DNA of 64,000 bases from Tessaracoccus sp. MC1679. GTDB taxonomy: Bacteria > Actinomycetota > Actinomycetes > Propionibacteriales > Propionibacteriaceae. The position numbers and the translations under genes are program-made. Below, piece after piece: positions 43,481-52,145 of the stretch; position 1 is the first letter of the stretch, and each line of letters starts with the position of its first letter. Location of the stretch: contig NZ_JACJGB010000009.1 in assembly GCF_014164775.1 (NCBI RefSeq), positions 62,001-126,000 on the forward strand. The letters are read 5' to 3'. The notes beneath the pieces were generated by a model. The model had not been told where the DNA came from, ran no database searches, and saw nothing but the letters and a program-made list of their open reading frames with translations.

Positions 43481-43948
43481 ATGGCCACCCCTGAGTTCAT
43501 CTTGAAGCTTCGCGAAAAAGTGGGCCACGCCCCGCTCTGGCTGACCGGTACCAGCGCGATCGTCGTCCGCGACGGCGAGGTGCTGCTGGTGCGGCGCGCG
43601 GACAATGGCGCCTGGACTCCTGTCACGGGAATCGTCGATCCGGGCGAGGAGCCCGCGCAGGCCGCCCGCCGGGAGCTGCTCGAGGAGGCGGGGGTGGTGG
43701 GCGAGCCGGTGCGGTTGGTCTCGCTGCGGGTGACGCCGATGATCACCTACGACAACGGGGATCAGACCCAGTACCTGTCCGTCGAGTTCCTCTTCCGGTG
43801 GGTGAGCGGCGAGCCCCACCCCGCCGACGACGAGAACACGGAAGCGCGATGGTTCCCCCTCGACGACCTGCCGCCCTTGTCGCAGTGGCATCGGGAGGCC
43901 CTCGAGCACGCCCTGACAAGCGACGAGGCCACCCACTTCGTGCGGTGA
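43481..43948 (+). CDS. NUDIX hydrolase
   Basis: A 155-residue NUDIX enzyme. The complete box is visible at about residues 49-71: GIVDPGEEPAQAARRELLEE followed by Ala-Gly-Val, with all three metal-binding glutamates. The substrate is some nucleoside diphosphate derivative that cannot be told. The C-terminal DENTEARWFPLDDLPPL is common to NUDIX proteins of this size. The ATG at 43481 follows TAGCGT by six bases. Confidence 0.9.
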   Translation: MATPEFILKLREKVGHAPLWLTGTSAIVVRDGEVLLVRRADNGAWTPVTGIVDPGEEPAQAARRELLEEAGVVGEPVRLVSLRVTPMITYDNGDQTQYLSVEFLFRWVSGEPHPADDENTEARWFPLDDLPPLSQWHREALEHALTSDEATHFVR

Positions 43949-44099
43949 TGGACATCGGCGACGGCGGGGAGGGTACCGTCGAAGGTCCGTCCTGCGCTTC
44001 CCGCGAACGATGGAGCAGTGGTCTCTGAGTGACCCGCCCGCTGCGCTATCTTGAGCGCGTCGTCGGCCTGAGCCGGCGCATCAATGAACAGGACTCCTC

Positions 44100-44684
44100 A
44101 TGACGCAGCCTCCCCAGGACCCCCAGCGCAACGTTGACCCGGAGCCGCTCGGCACGCCGGCCGAGCAGCCGAGCTTCGATCAGCCCACCTTTGACCAGCC
44201 GGCCGCCGACCAGCAGCCCGCGGACGCCCAGCCGTATGCCGCTCCTTTCCGGGCGGAGCCGGCCGCCGCGGCCGCGCCCGCCCATGCCCAGCCGGAGGCC
44301 CCCGTCTACGGTCAGCCGGAGGCCCCCGCCTACGGTCAGCCCACCGGCACCCCCGCGTACGGGCAAACCCCCGGCCAGTTCCAGGGCCAGCAGCAGTACG
44401 CCGGCGCGCCCTACCAGGGCCAGCAGTACGGCCCCCCGGTGAACCAGAAGTCCAAGATCGTGGCGGGCATCCTCGGCATCCTGCTCGGTGGGCTTGGGAT
44501 CCACAACTTCTACCTCGGCTTCACCAAGAAGGCGCTGATCCAGCTCCTGATCACCGTGCTGTCGGTGGGCTTCCTGTCCTGGGTGTCCGCCATATGGGGC
44601 CTGATCGAGGGCGTGCTGATCCTCATCTCGAAGCCGGGCGAGCAGTGGCACCGCGACGCGGCGGGCGTTGAGCTCACTGACTGA
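44100..44684 (+). CDS. TM2 domain protein with Gln/Pro-rich N-terminus
   Basis: A 194-residue membrane protein. The first 118 residues are low-complexity, with repeats such as YGQPEAPAYGQP and FDQPTFDQP. The TM2 domain follows: KSKIVAGILGILLGGLGIHNFYLG, then a turn with TKKA and a second helix, ending with a short polar tail. Function unknown. A -10-like TATCTT lies at 44047, 50 bases before the start. The gene ends in a 21-bp hairpin with a T-tract. Confidence 0.85.
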   Translation: MTQPPQDPQRNVDPEPLGTPAEQPSFDQPTFDQPAADQQPADAQPYAAPFRAEPAAAAAPAHAQPEAPVYGQPEAPAYGQPTGTPAYGQTPGQFQGQQQYAGAPYQGQQYGPPVNQKSKIVAGILGILLGGLGIHNFYLGFTKKALIQLLITVLSVGFLSWVSAIWGLIEGVLILISKPGEQWHRDAAGVELTD

Positions 44685-44744
44685 GTTTGTCGCTCCCTTT
44701 CGACGCTCCCCTGGGTCTGGTGGGATCCCGGGCCAGGGGCGGAG

Positions 44745-44806
44745 AGAGTGAGAATCCGGGGAGATAGAGCCCTCTGGCGGCCATCTCCCCGGATTCTCAC
44801 TCTTTT
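44745..44806 (+). terminator. strong terminator at the left edge of the accessory island
   Basis: Arms 44745-44765 and 44783-44803 pair perfectly over 21 bp around a 17-base loop, and the stem ends in a run of T (44803-44806). It ends the TM2 transcript and insulates vsr. Confidence 0.88.
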
Positions 44807-44878
44807 GGTTTCGCCTGCATGACACTGATGGGTATGAGTTCATCGGAGTCACCCTCCGAGCCTCAACCGAGGGCTGCA

Positions 44879-45346
44879 ATGCCAACGCCGTTGAGCGCAG
44901 GCGTCTCCGCGCAGATGCGACGGATGCCACGGGCCGGCTCTGAGCCCGAGATGCGTCTCCGCCGGCTCCTTCACCGCCGGGGTCTGCGCTTTCGAGTCCA
45001 GGCGCCCCTCCCCGGCCGGCCCGACATCGCCTTCACCCGCGCGAAGATCGCCGTGTTCGTCGACGGCTGCTTCTGGCACCGCTGTCCGGAGCATTCAACA
45101 GCTCCCAAGAACAACCACGACTGGTGGGAGGCGAAGCTCACCCGCAACGTGGAGCGGGACCGCGAGAAGGATGCTGCCCTGCAATCCATGGGCTGGCTCG
45201 CGATTCATGTGTGGGAGCACGAGGATGCGGGGGAGGCTGCCAATCGCATCACAACGCTGTGGCGAAGTGCGGTTGGGCGTGTCCAGACTGGCAGAATGTC
45301 AGAAGGCTGTGACATCCTGGAGGATGAGACCACCAGCCACGAATGA
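44879..45346 (+). CDS. vsr: very-short-patch-repair type endonuclease (Vsr)
   Basis: A 155-residue Vsr-family nuclease. Family landmarks are present: AGSEPEMRLRRLLHRRGLRFRVQ (about 23-45), PGRPDIAFTRAKIAVFVDGCFWHRCPEHS (catalytic Asp in PDIAF and metal-linked Cys/His), W-x2-K-x2-RNVERD and a final IHVWEHED. Vsr enzymes nick next to T:G mismatches that arise when 5-methylcytosine is deaminated, so its presence fits the cytosine methyltransferase gene in the island. The start is uncertain: the ATG at 44879 has GAGGG five bases upstream, but the frame is open with ATGs at 44819, 44828 and 44834. Confidence 0.88.
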   Translation: MPTPLSAGVSAQMRRMPRAGSEPEMRLRRLLHRRGLRFRVQAPLPGRPDIAFTRAKIAVFVDGCFWHRCPEHSTAPKNNHDWWEAKLTRNVERDREKDAALQSMGWLAIHVWEHEDAGEAANRITTLWRSAVGRVQTGRMSEGCDILEDETTSHE

Positions 45347-45361
45347 GTCAGGAGTGATCGG

Positions 45362-46645
45362 GTGAGTGCCTGCCCAACGTTCTCGGTCGCGCCATCGGCC
45401 TTCCGACTCACGACCTCGCTCCGGGACATTGGATATGACCTCCAGTCTGCGGTCGCCGATCTCGTCGACAACAGCATCGCGGCCGACGCAGACCGGGTCG
45501 TCATCAAGTTCGAGGGCGACGGCGACTACCGGGTATTGATCGGGGACAATGGCGCCGGGATGTCCGACGACCGTGTGCATGAGGCGTTGAGGTTCGGGTC
45601 GCGGCGGGAGTACGAGCGCGGCGAGCTCGGACGATACGGGCTCGGCCTCAAGACCGCGTCCCTCTCTCAGGCGCGCAAGCTGACCGTGGTTTCGAGACCT
45701 CGGGGAACAGATCGGATCACGATCCGCCAGCTCAGTCTGGATCTGGTGGAGAGGTTCGACAAATGGGTGATCGTGGAGCCCTTCGAATCCCCGGCGATCA
45801 CCGAGGCGGCAGCCCTTCTGTCTGAGGGACTCAACACTGTGGTCGTGTGGGAAGACCTCGACCGCGTGATCCCGGAAGGGATGGCCGACGGATGGGCCAG
45901 GCGACGCATGACCGCTTCTGCCGAGCGGACCGCCCAGCACCTCTCGATGGTGTTTCATCGGTATCTCGACGGAACCCGCGGGGACGTCGTCACCATCGAG
46001 ATGGACGGCCAGGCGCTTACCCCTTGGGACCCGTTCGCCCGCCACGAACGCAACACCCTGAAGCTGCCGTCGCAGACATTTGAGGTTGCTTCAGCCGGGG
46101 TGGCTGGGACCGTCACGCTGGACCGTTGGGTCCTGCCCCCACGGCATCAGTTCAGCTCACAGGCAGCCTTCGAGATGGCCGCGGGGCCACTGAAGTGGAA
46201 CAGGCAACAGGGCATCTACATCTACCGCGCCGACCGGTTGGTCCAAGGGGGCGGCTGGGCGGGGCTGCGCGCGATCGACGAGCACACCAAGATCGCCCGA
46301 TGCGCATTGCGTTTCGACACCGATCTCGATGCAGCCTTCAACATCAACGTGGCCAAGATGCGCGTCTCACTGCCGCCGCAGCTGAAGACGATGCTCCAGC
46401 GCCCAGTGCAGGAGATGTGCAACCGCGCTGAGGCCGTCTACCGACAGGCCAACGTGCACACGGAACGCGCTGAGTCCACGAAGAGGACCGCCGTCGGGAG
46501 CCTCAACGCCCAAGCCGGACTGGCCATCCTCGCGGCCGCCTCGGCTTCGGGCCAGTTGGACCCCCTGCGCTCGATCGTCCAGGCACTGCGCCTAGAGTCG
46601 CCGGAACTTGCCACCACTCTCGGCTTGGACGAGCTCGCAGTCTGA
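45362..46645 (+). CDS. GHKL ATPase, MORC/MutL-like (island subunit A)
   Basis: A 427-residue protein with an N-terminal GHKL ATPase fold. N-box: AVADLVDNSIAADA (Asp33, Asn37); G1: LIGDNGAGM (Asp62, Gly64); G2: LGRYGLGLKTAS (Gly90-Lys97). A second fold of S5 type follows, with KWNRQQGIYIYRADRLV (about 280) as in MORC and Hsp90-like ATPases of restriction systems. Such ATPases dimerise on ATP and probably clamp or loop DNA. The GTG start has GGAG eight bases upstream, 16 bases after vsr, so both are one operon. It converges with the methyltransferase gene, five bases apart. Confidence 0.85.
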   Translation: MSACPTFSVAPSAFRLTTSLRDIGYDLQSAVADLVDNSIAADADRVVIKFEGDGDYRVLIGDNGAGMSDDRVHEALRFGSRREYERGELGRYGLGLKTASLSQARKLTVVSRPRGTDRITIRQLSLDLVERFDKWVIVEPFESPAITEAAALLSEGLNTVVVWEDLDRVIPEGMADGWARRRMTASAERTAQHLSMVFHRYLDGTRGDVVTIEMDGQALTPWDPFARHERNTLKLPSQTFEVASAGVAGTVTLDRWVLPPRHQFSSQAAFEMAAGPLKWNRQQGIYIYRADRLVQGGGWAGLRAIDEHTKIARCALRFDTDLDAAFNINVAKMRVSLPPQLKTMLQRPVQEMCNRAEAVYRQANVHTERAESTKRTAVGSLNAQAGLAILAAASASGQLDPLRSIVQALRLESPELATTLGLDELAV

Positions 46646-46650
46646 AGTGA

Positions 46651-48603
46651 CTACTTGATGGGCTGTGGACTCCCCTCGAATTCTCTCCGAGAAGGTCGAA
46701 GCTGAGCCGTAAGGCAGTGCTCTTCCAGCGGACACTCACCACACCGGGGCCGATCAGGAACACAGATCGCAGCGGCCAACTCAATCAGTCCCAGCTGCGC
46801 GCTCCGCGAGGTCTTGCCATTTCCGATCATGCGAGCGATGGCCAACCGACCGTCAGTGAACTTATTGTGAATATCCGACGAGGTGCCTGAGAAGCGCGCC
46901 GCGACACGCGAAATGCCCGCTCCAGAAGTGACCGGCTCCTCCTCGCTCAGTCCATCCACCAGGACCGCCATGGCCGCCGTGGTCTGGTTGACCCCCGGCA
47001 GCTTGATGAGTCCCTCATCAGGCAGATCCGGTTCATCTGCCATGATCTGGGCCAAGCTGATAACCAGCTCCGCTTTTGCAGTGCGCCCGATCAACCGCCC
47101 GACGGCTCGAACCACATCGCGGTTCTCAAGTGTCTCCTCGGGCTTCGTCATCGCTCCTTCAATGACTGCCCAGGCTTGCGGCACCATCACCGCCGTGAGG
47201 CGATCGAGCAGAACCCCGGCCTGAATGACCTGCCAGCGATTCCCACGGAGCCACGGCACCGTCAACTTATCCCTCGCGGTGAACCACGTTGACACGGCTC
47301 CAGCGAGCTCACGGGTCGAGTAGCTCCGCGCCGCCCCCTCAGCGAGCGAGGTCAGCACCGACCGGGCGAGATGACGCCCCAGAAGGGGCGGCACAGCGTT
47401 CCCGATCTGCTTGAAGGCAGCGGATGGCGGGCCGTTGAAGCGGTACCAGTCAGGAAAGGTCTGGATGCGTGCAGCTTCACGAACGGTGATCGTCCGGCCT
47501 TGACGTGGGTGGATGTACCAGTATCCATCCTTGGCAATGTGGGCCGTGATCGTCCGCGAGACGTCGTTCTCATCGAGTCGCTTGTACTTGTCGTCGAAGA
47601 TGTCGTCCCGGTATCGCTTGAACTCGTCTGGAAGCTCCGAGTACTTCGTGTCAGGACTCATCAGCGCGAAAGCCTGAGCGTCGTCGGCGCGAACTGGTCT
47701 CGTGATGTGATCGAACACCTTGCGACTGTCCGCCTCCGGCACTCCCTCGCGCATCTTCCGCTGGAATGCGGTCTGCGGAGCCGCATACCCTGCCCAGCCG
47801 TATTCTCCGCCGGCTGGGCGCCATCCCCCCTCGACTGGAGGCAGGTCACCGATCGCATTCCAGACCGTCACTCGATGGTCCGACTCCGCCGGCCACCGGT
47901 ACTGAACCCCATCAGCAAGCGCAACCACGATAAGCCTCTGCCGGAACTGGGGAACCCCATACCGCCAAGAGTCGACGACCCGCACTTCCACGGAGTACCC
48001 CAGGACCTCGAACTCCTCAACCATTGTCCGGAGGATGAACATCTCCGGATCCAGCGCCATGTCTGGGACGTTCTCCATCAGCACAGCCTCTGGCCGAGCG
48101 AGGTCAACCACTTCCATGAAGGAGCGCCAGAGATCCCTGCGCTGGTCGTGCGATTCGCGCTGACCGTTGCGGACGAGGTGACGGATGCCTGATCGGCCTG
48201 CCTTGGAGAACGGCTGGCACGGAGGGCCACCTGCGAGCACCGTGATGCCGCACTCGCGCATGAGGCTGGCGACCTGTTCGATCCGATCAGGCTCTGACAA
48301 ATCCCAGTCGACCGAGAGGCCAGGGAAGTGGTGTGCGTGGGTCTTGACGGCCTCGGCGTAGTGATCGACGCCGAGCACTACCTCCACCCCCGCCTGGTGG
48401 AGCCCAAGGCTCAGTCCGCCGGCTCCAGAGAATAGGTCTGCAGCAAGCCTGGTGCCGGGCGACCCCCGCTTCAGACTCCGGCACAAGCCGGCCAGCGCCG
48501 CTGGGCTCTTCACGTGCCCGGGATGGGGGGGAAGCTGCAGAAACGGTCCCCGGACCAGCTTGACACCGAATCCGCCATCCTTGGTGGTGCCCGCCGAGTC
48601 CAT
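46651..48603 (-). CDS. DNA cytosine-5 methyltransferase fused to an HhH/Fe-S glycosylase-like domain
   Basis: A 650-residue fusion. Residues 50-440 are a cytosine-5 methyltransferase: motif I DLFSGAGGLSLGLHQAG, motif IV GGPPCQPFS with the catalytic Cys, motif VI ENVPD, motif VIII QFRQRLIVVA and motif X QIGNAVPP. Residues about 450-640 resemble the EndoIII/MutY family: WQVIQAGVLLDRLTAV, the HhH hairpin LIKLPGVNQTTAAMAV (about 534) and four cysteines of a 4Fe-4S loop (AAICVPDRPRCGECPLEEHC). The EndoIII Lys is Thr here, and the catalytic Asp region reads TSGAGISRV with no Asp, so cleavage is doubtful and DNA reading more likely. The ATG at 48603 has TAACAT six bases upstream. Confidence 0.88.
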   Translation of the reverse strand: MDSAGTTKDGGFGVKLVRGPFLQLPPHPGHVKSPAALAGLCRSLKRGSPGTRLAADLFSGAGGLSLGLHQAGVEVVLGVDHYAEAVKTHAHHFPGLSVDWDLSEPDRIEQVASLMRECGITVLAGGPPCQPFSKAGRSGIRHLVRNGQRESHDQRRDLWRSFMEVVDLARPEAVLMENVPDMALDPEMFILRTMVEEFEVLGYSVEVRVVDSWRYGVPQFRQRLIVVALADGVQYRWPAESDHRVTVWNAIGDLPPVEGGWRPAGGEYGWAGYAAPQTAFQRKMREGVPEADSRKVFDHITRPVRADDAQAFALMSPDTKYSELPDEFKRYRDDIFDDKYKRLDENDVSRTITAHIAKDGYWYIHPRQGRTITVREAARIQTFPDWYRFNGPPSAAFKQIGNAVPPLLGRHLARSVLTSLAEGAARSYSTRELAGAVSTWFTARDKLTVPWLRGNRWQVIQAGVLLDRLTAVMVPQAWAVIEGAMTKPEETLENRDVVRAVGRLIGRTAKAELVISLAQIMADEPDLPDEGLIKLPGVNQTTAAMAVLVDGLSEEEPVTSGAGISRVAARFSGTSSDIHNKFTDGRLAIARMIGNGKTSRSAQLGLIELAAAICVPDRPRCGECPLEEHCLTAQLRPSRREFEGSPQPIK

Positions 48604-48609
48604 GAGTAG

Positions 48610-48615
48610 ATGTTA
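48610..48615 (-). promoter_or_regulatory. leaderless-type -10 element of the methyltransferase gene
   Basis: TAACAT followed by CTACTC and the ATG at 48603. The position, within the 46-base gap after the effector operon, gives the methyltransferase its own transcript. Confidence 0.6.
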
Positions 48616-48649
48616 GGGGAACTATCCGACAGCGCTCCGCCTCGGCGGC

Positions 48650-49438
48650 TCAGCTTGCGGACTCAGCAGCCGCCCTGCGAGGTGCTCCACGACTCATCAC
48701 TGCCTCCGCGCACTCACCGACGAGGTCGCCCAGTTCATCGACGGTGAGGATGTCCAGGTTGAGCGGTCCCGAGCGGTAGGTGATCTGCTTCATCAACGCC
48801 CGCGCAAACTCACTTCGCGCACCGTCCTGCCCACTGAAAGAGATGACCTCCTGAGCAGCGAGCCGCACTAGGCGTGCGTTCCTTGCCACCGCAGATCGCT
48901 CGAGCAGAGCGCCGAACTCATCCTCTCCGAGTTTTGGCGACGCTTCCTCCATCACCTGCCCCAGCACACGCCAGCGTCGCCATGAGAGCTTGAGGTAGTT
49001 GCGATCGCGCCCTACTTGTCCGCCGATCCAGCGATCCTTCGAGAGCTCGAATGCGGGGGACTCTGCCGGCCACCTCCTGTGAACCACATCCGGGAACATT
49101 GCGAGAGACAGGAAGGACCAGACGCCGTCCGAGGCCGCATCACTGGGGCTCGGCCTGATCTCTGAATCGAGCGCCTTGCCCAACTCGATGCCATAGATGT
49201 CGTTGTCGAACTTCGAGCCCGTCTCCAAGTGATCCAGCGCATGCATCACGCCCTTTCGCCACCGCTGGAGGTCCGCGCTGTTCGCGGCCTCCCCACCAGT
49301 TGCGTTGGGGACCGCCTCTACCCTGTCGAAACGAACCAGCTCACCGGGACGCTTCCCAGCGGCGAGATCGGCCTGGATCTCCTCGAGTCTGGCCGAAGCC
49401 TGACCCGGTGAGAAACGCGGGATGAGCTTGTGCGTCAC
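48650..49438 (-). CDS. uncharacterised island protein (possibly DUF6339)
   Basis: A 262-residue soluble, mainly helical protein. The central SDGVWSFLSLAMFPDVVHRRWP (about residue 110) and the following NYLKLSWRRWRVLGQVME look like conserved signatures; I recall similar proteins, labelled DUF6339, next to Z1-domain genes, but cannot verify this. No nuclease or ATPase motif is visible. The GTG start overlaps the stop of the previous gene by one base and has GGGAG six bases upstream. It is the last gene of the five-gene effector operon. Confidence 0.65.
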   Translation of the reverse strand: MTHKLIPRFSPGQASARLEEIQADLAAGKRPGELVRFDRVEAVPNATGGEAANSADLQRWRKGVMHALDHLETGSKFDNDIYGIELGKALDSEIRPSPSDAASDGVWSFLSLAMFPDVVHRRWPAESPAFELSKDRWIGGQVGRDRNYLKLSWRRWRVLGQVMEEASPKLGEDEFGALLERSAVARNARLVRLAAQEVISFSGQDGARSEFARALMKQITYRSGPLNLDILTVDELGDLVGECAEAVMSRGAPRRAAAESAS

Positions 49439-50316
49439 TACTGTCTCCCTTCCAGAAGCCCGGTGGCCGCACGGAGTCTCGTGAAGACGCGGTCTCCGTC
49501 CCCGTGGACTGCGGAGATGGCCTCGGCCAGCCCCATGCGCAGATAGGTTGAGCTCAACTCCTGAAGTACGTGGCCCACCGTGCCTTCCTCATACTCAGTT
49601 GGAAGCTCATCCGACCATCTACTGGCCGCTGACACGAGCAGTTGTTCGACCACCCCATGGAACAGCACCGACCGATGGATGCTTGCAACTCCAGACAACA
49701 GCGTGCTGGCCGCCGGATGCCCCGTATTGATGAAAAGCCGGACAGCACCCATGAAAGGCTCGTCCAAAGAGTCCGCTCGGAAGTTGAGGTGCCAACAGGC
49801 CTCCGACGGGTAACCTGTCGGCTCGAAATCGAAGGCCTCTGTAGGAAACCCCGCCGCATCACCCTCAAGCGGGAACCGGTAGCTCCTGGTGGGGGTGTAG
49901 ACCCTGCTGCCGCGCTTACTCGCGGCCATCTCAAGCCCCACCTCACGTTCCCTGTCGAGCACGAGGCCGTAACGGACCTCGAGCTCGCCCGCGACGGTAT
50001 GCGGGCCGATCCGGACCTGCAGTGGGGCTTCCGCGCCAACGGCTGACAGCACCGGTACCGTCACGGTCTCGCGGAAGCCGGTTGCCCTGCAGTCCACCTG
50101 AATCGTTCCGCTCAGACCATCGAGGTCCCTCATACCGGTGGAACGCAACAGTTCGTCCGGCTCGACTCGAAAGAAGCCCAGGATCGTTGGTGCAGCCAGG
50201 AAGTCCCAGCTTGGGACAGCGTCTCCAGCCTCGAAAATCGCATCCCCGACCTGGAGCCGGGGAGGAGTGAACTGGACGGAGGCCTCCGAGGCTGTCCGGA
50301 AGGGCATCGCGCGCAT
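49438..50316 (-). CDS. uncharacterised island protein, beta-rich
   Basis: A 292-residue protein that I do not recognise. The N-terminal 150 residues alternate short hydrophobic and polar stretches as in beta-sandwich proteins (VPVLSAVGAEAPLQVRIG, TVAGELEVRYGLVLDRE). The second half is more helical, with FRADSLDEPFMGAVRLFINT and ASTLLSGVASIHRSVLFHGVVEQLL. No catalytic motif is apparent. It could be a structural subunit or DNA/phage-component sensor. The ATG overlaps the previous stop as TGATG with GTGAGG upstream. Confidence 0.6.
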   Translation of the reverse strand: MRAMPFRTASEASVQFTPPRLQVGDAIFEAGDAVPSWDFLAAPTILGFFRVEPDELLRSTGMRDLDGLSGTIQVDCRATGFRETVTVPVLSAVGAEAPLQVRIGPHTVAGELEVRYGLVLDREREVGLEMAASKRGSRVYTPTRSYRFPLEGDAAGFPTEAFDFEPTGYPSEACWHLNFRADSLDEPFMGAVRLFINTGHPAASTLLSGVASIHRSVLFHGVVEQLLVSAASRWSDELPTEYEEGTVGHVLQELSSTYLRMGLAEAISAVHGDGDRVFTRLRAATGLLEGRQ

Positions 50317-52145
50317 CAGGCCTCACCAGCCGCGAACTTGAAGTCAATCGCCAATCCCGCCGGGAAACTGATATCAGCGAACACCTTCTGCCCTGGGGGC
50401 AGCTCGATCACATCTGCCCTGACCGAAGCCCCGCCCTCGAAAGTCCACTGCTTGAGCACAACCTGCCCTTCTGAGGCCATCACGCCGCCGTCGACCGCAA
50501 GGGACAACGATGCCGCATGGACTGGGACCGCCGACTTCGAGCCGGTGACCTCCAAGGCAACCCGCGTCGTCTGGCGGTCTTGTCTCCAATCGTCTGATGA
50601 CTGCGGTATCGGCAGTATCTCAAGGACCTCGACCCTCGGTTGGTGCGATCTGGCCTTGCCGCGCGGACCTGAAGCCTTCGGTCGGTTCGTCGCTATGGGC
50701 CCCGAGGACGAGCCGACGAGTCCGGCCAACGCCACCGCCAACTGGCCTGTAGAACTGGCCTCCTTAGCTACGACGTCAGACTTCGCAGGACCTCGAAAGA
50801 TATTCGCACTCTCCCGTGAACGCTCCAGAGCCAGCTTGACGAAGGTCCTGTGCCGCGGGTCCTCAAGCCCTCCCGGATTCCAGGAGTCATGAGCGGGTGG
50901 CTCAGCGGCAGCGAACACCGAGTCGAGTTCCTTCAGAGGCTTGAACACTCCAACCCAGCGTGTGAGTCCGTCCGCTGTCGGTCCAAGCATCTCATCGCGG
51001 ACCACAAGCTCTGCTCTGTTACGCATGAAGATCAGGGAGTCTGCGGCATACCCATCACCATCGTCGGCGCCTGCCAGGTATTTCGTCAGTGCGATGTGGC
51101 CAAGGAGTTGGCGCGGGCGATGACACCAAATCTCCTGGACCTGCACCAATGGGTGAGGCTCAGAGGCCCCTGTGCCGACCTGTCTGAGCGAGGTCAGGCA
51201 CCTTGCCGCAGCCTCAAGAGCCGCAGAGCCGGTGAGCCCGGGCAGCGGAAGGTCGACACCGTCACGAGCAATCCCGATGTCCATACGCCTGTCCATCGGT
51301 TGATCGGTGTCGAGCTTCGGCCAAAGATTGCGAGTGACCGCCTGCGTCCAATTGTCGACGAGTTCATCGACGTCTTCGCGACCCTTCGGCTGCAGGATCA
51401 GGATCGAAGTACCGGTCTCATCGTCAGCAAAGCGACGCTCAAAGACAGCGTGTCCCAGGGTGCGGGCGTCGTCGCCGACGGCCGGTTCCACTCGGAACAC
51501 AGCCTGGGTATCAGGTGCGTCGGCCGAGAAACCCCACCACTGTCTTCCGGTGTATCGCTGCCCGTCCACGACGAACCTCGAGCCCATCGCTGACGCGATG
51601 AAGCGCTCCTCGAACGAGCCGTCCGCGTGTCTGAACCTCGACCAGATGACGATGGTCGAGCACTCGCTGGCGAGGTACGCGGCCGTCTTGCCGAACCCGT
51701 AGGTGCCGCCCCCATAGCCGTGCTCAGGTGGCGCACCAATCGTGAGCACGAAGTCGGCGAAGTCGGCGGGTTCACCTGCAGCGGGATCGATGTCGTTTCG
51801 GGTGGGCCCACCCAGACCCTTCGTTCCCCGATCGAGCACCTCCACAGCGCACAGATCAGTCGAATTGATCGCCCGTTCCAACCCAAGGTTTTCGGACCAC
51901 CTCCCACCAAAGACATTCCACCTGAGGACGTCTCGTACGTTGTCGTCGAGGCTTCTGAAGCGCATCTCAAAGCGAGGCACCACGCCATCGAGCCTCGCGT
52001 CCCAACTGTTCTGTGCCATCTCTCGCACTAGGAGGCTGGCAGGATTCACTTCAGGCTGGCCAAGCATCTTCTTCGAGCCCTCGCCGTCCGTGTCACCAGC
52101 ACCGAAAGGCTTCGGGAACCACTGGAGATCGGGAAGACCAATCAC
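50316..52145 (-). CDS. second GHKL ATPase (island subunit B)
   Basis: A 609-residue protein with a different GHKL ATPase from subunit A. N-box: LLVREMAQNSWDA (Glu42, Asn46, Asp49); G1: VEVLDRGTKGLGG (Asp105, Gly107); lid and G2: HGYGGGTYGFGKTAAY (about 142-157). Trp- and Arg-rich strands follow (RQWWGFSADAPD), then a helical region with KLALERSRESANIF, and a C-terminal beta-rich domain after residue 480. The GTG start overlaps the DUF4420 stop as GTGA. Two unlike GHKL ATPases in one island is a feature of the restriction-associated MutL/MORC systems described by Iyer, Abhiman and Aravind. Confidence 0.8.
   Translation of the reverse strand: MIGLPDLQWFPKPFGAGDTDGEGSKKMLGQPEVNPASLLVREMAQNSWDARLDGVVPRFEMRFRSLDDNVRDVLRWNVFGGRWSENLGLERAINSTDLCAVEVLDRGTKGLGGPTRNDIDPAAGEPADFADFVLTIGAPPEHGYGGGTYGFGKTAAYLASECSTIVIWSRFRHADGSFEERFIASAMGSRFVVDGQRYTGRQWWGFSADAPDTQAVFRVEPAVGDDARTLGHAVFERRFADDETGTSILILQPKGREDVDELVDNWTQAVTRNLWPKLDTDQPMDRRMDIGIARDGVDLPLPGLTGSAALEAAARCLTSLRQVGTGASEPHPLVQVQEIWCHRPRQLLGHIALTKYLAGADDGDGYAADSLIFMRNRAELVVRDEMLGPTADGLTRWVGVFKPLKELDSVFAAAEPPAHDSWNPGGLEDPRHRTFVKLALERSRESANIFRGPAKSDVVAKEASSTGQLAVALAGLVGSSSGPIATNRPKASGPRGKARSHQPRVEVLEILPIPQSSDDWRQDRQTTRVALEVTGSKSAVPVHAASLSLAVDGGVMASEGQVVLKQWTFEGGASVRADVIELPPGQKVFADISFPAGLAIDFKFAAGEA

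Noticed and set aside
44745-44806. Island insertion site (attachment or terminal repeat)
   Set aside because: The 21-bp inverted repeat ends in a T-run just after the TM2 gene, so terminator is the simpler reading; I found no matching copy at the right end of the island.
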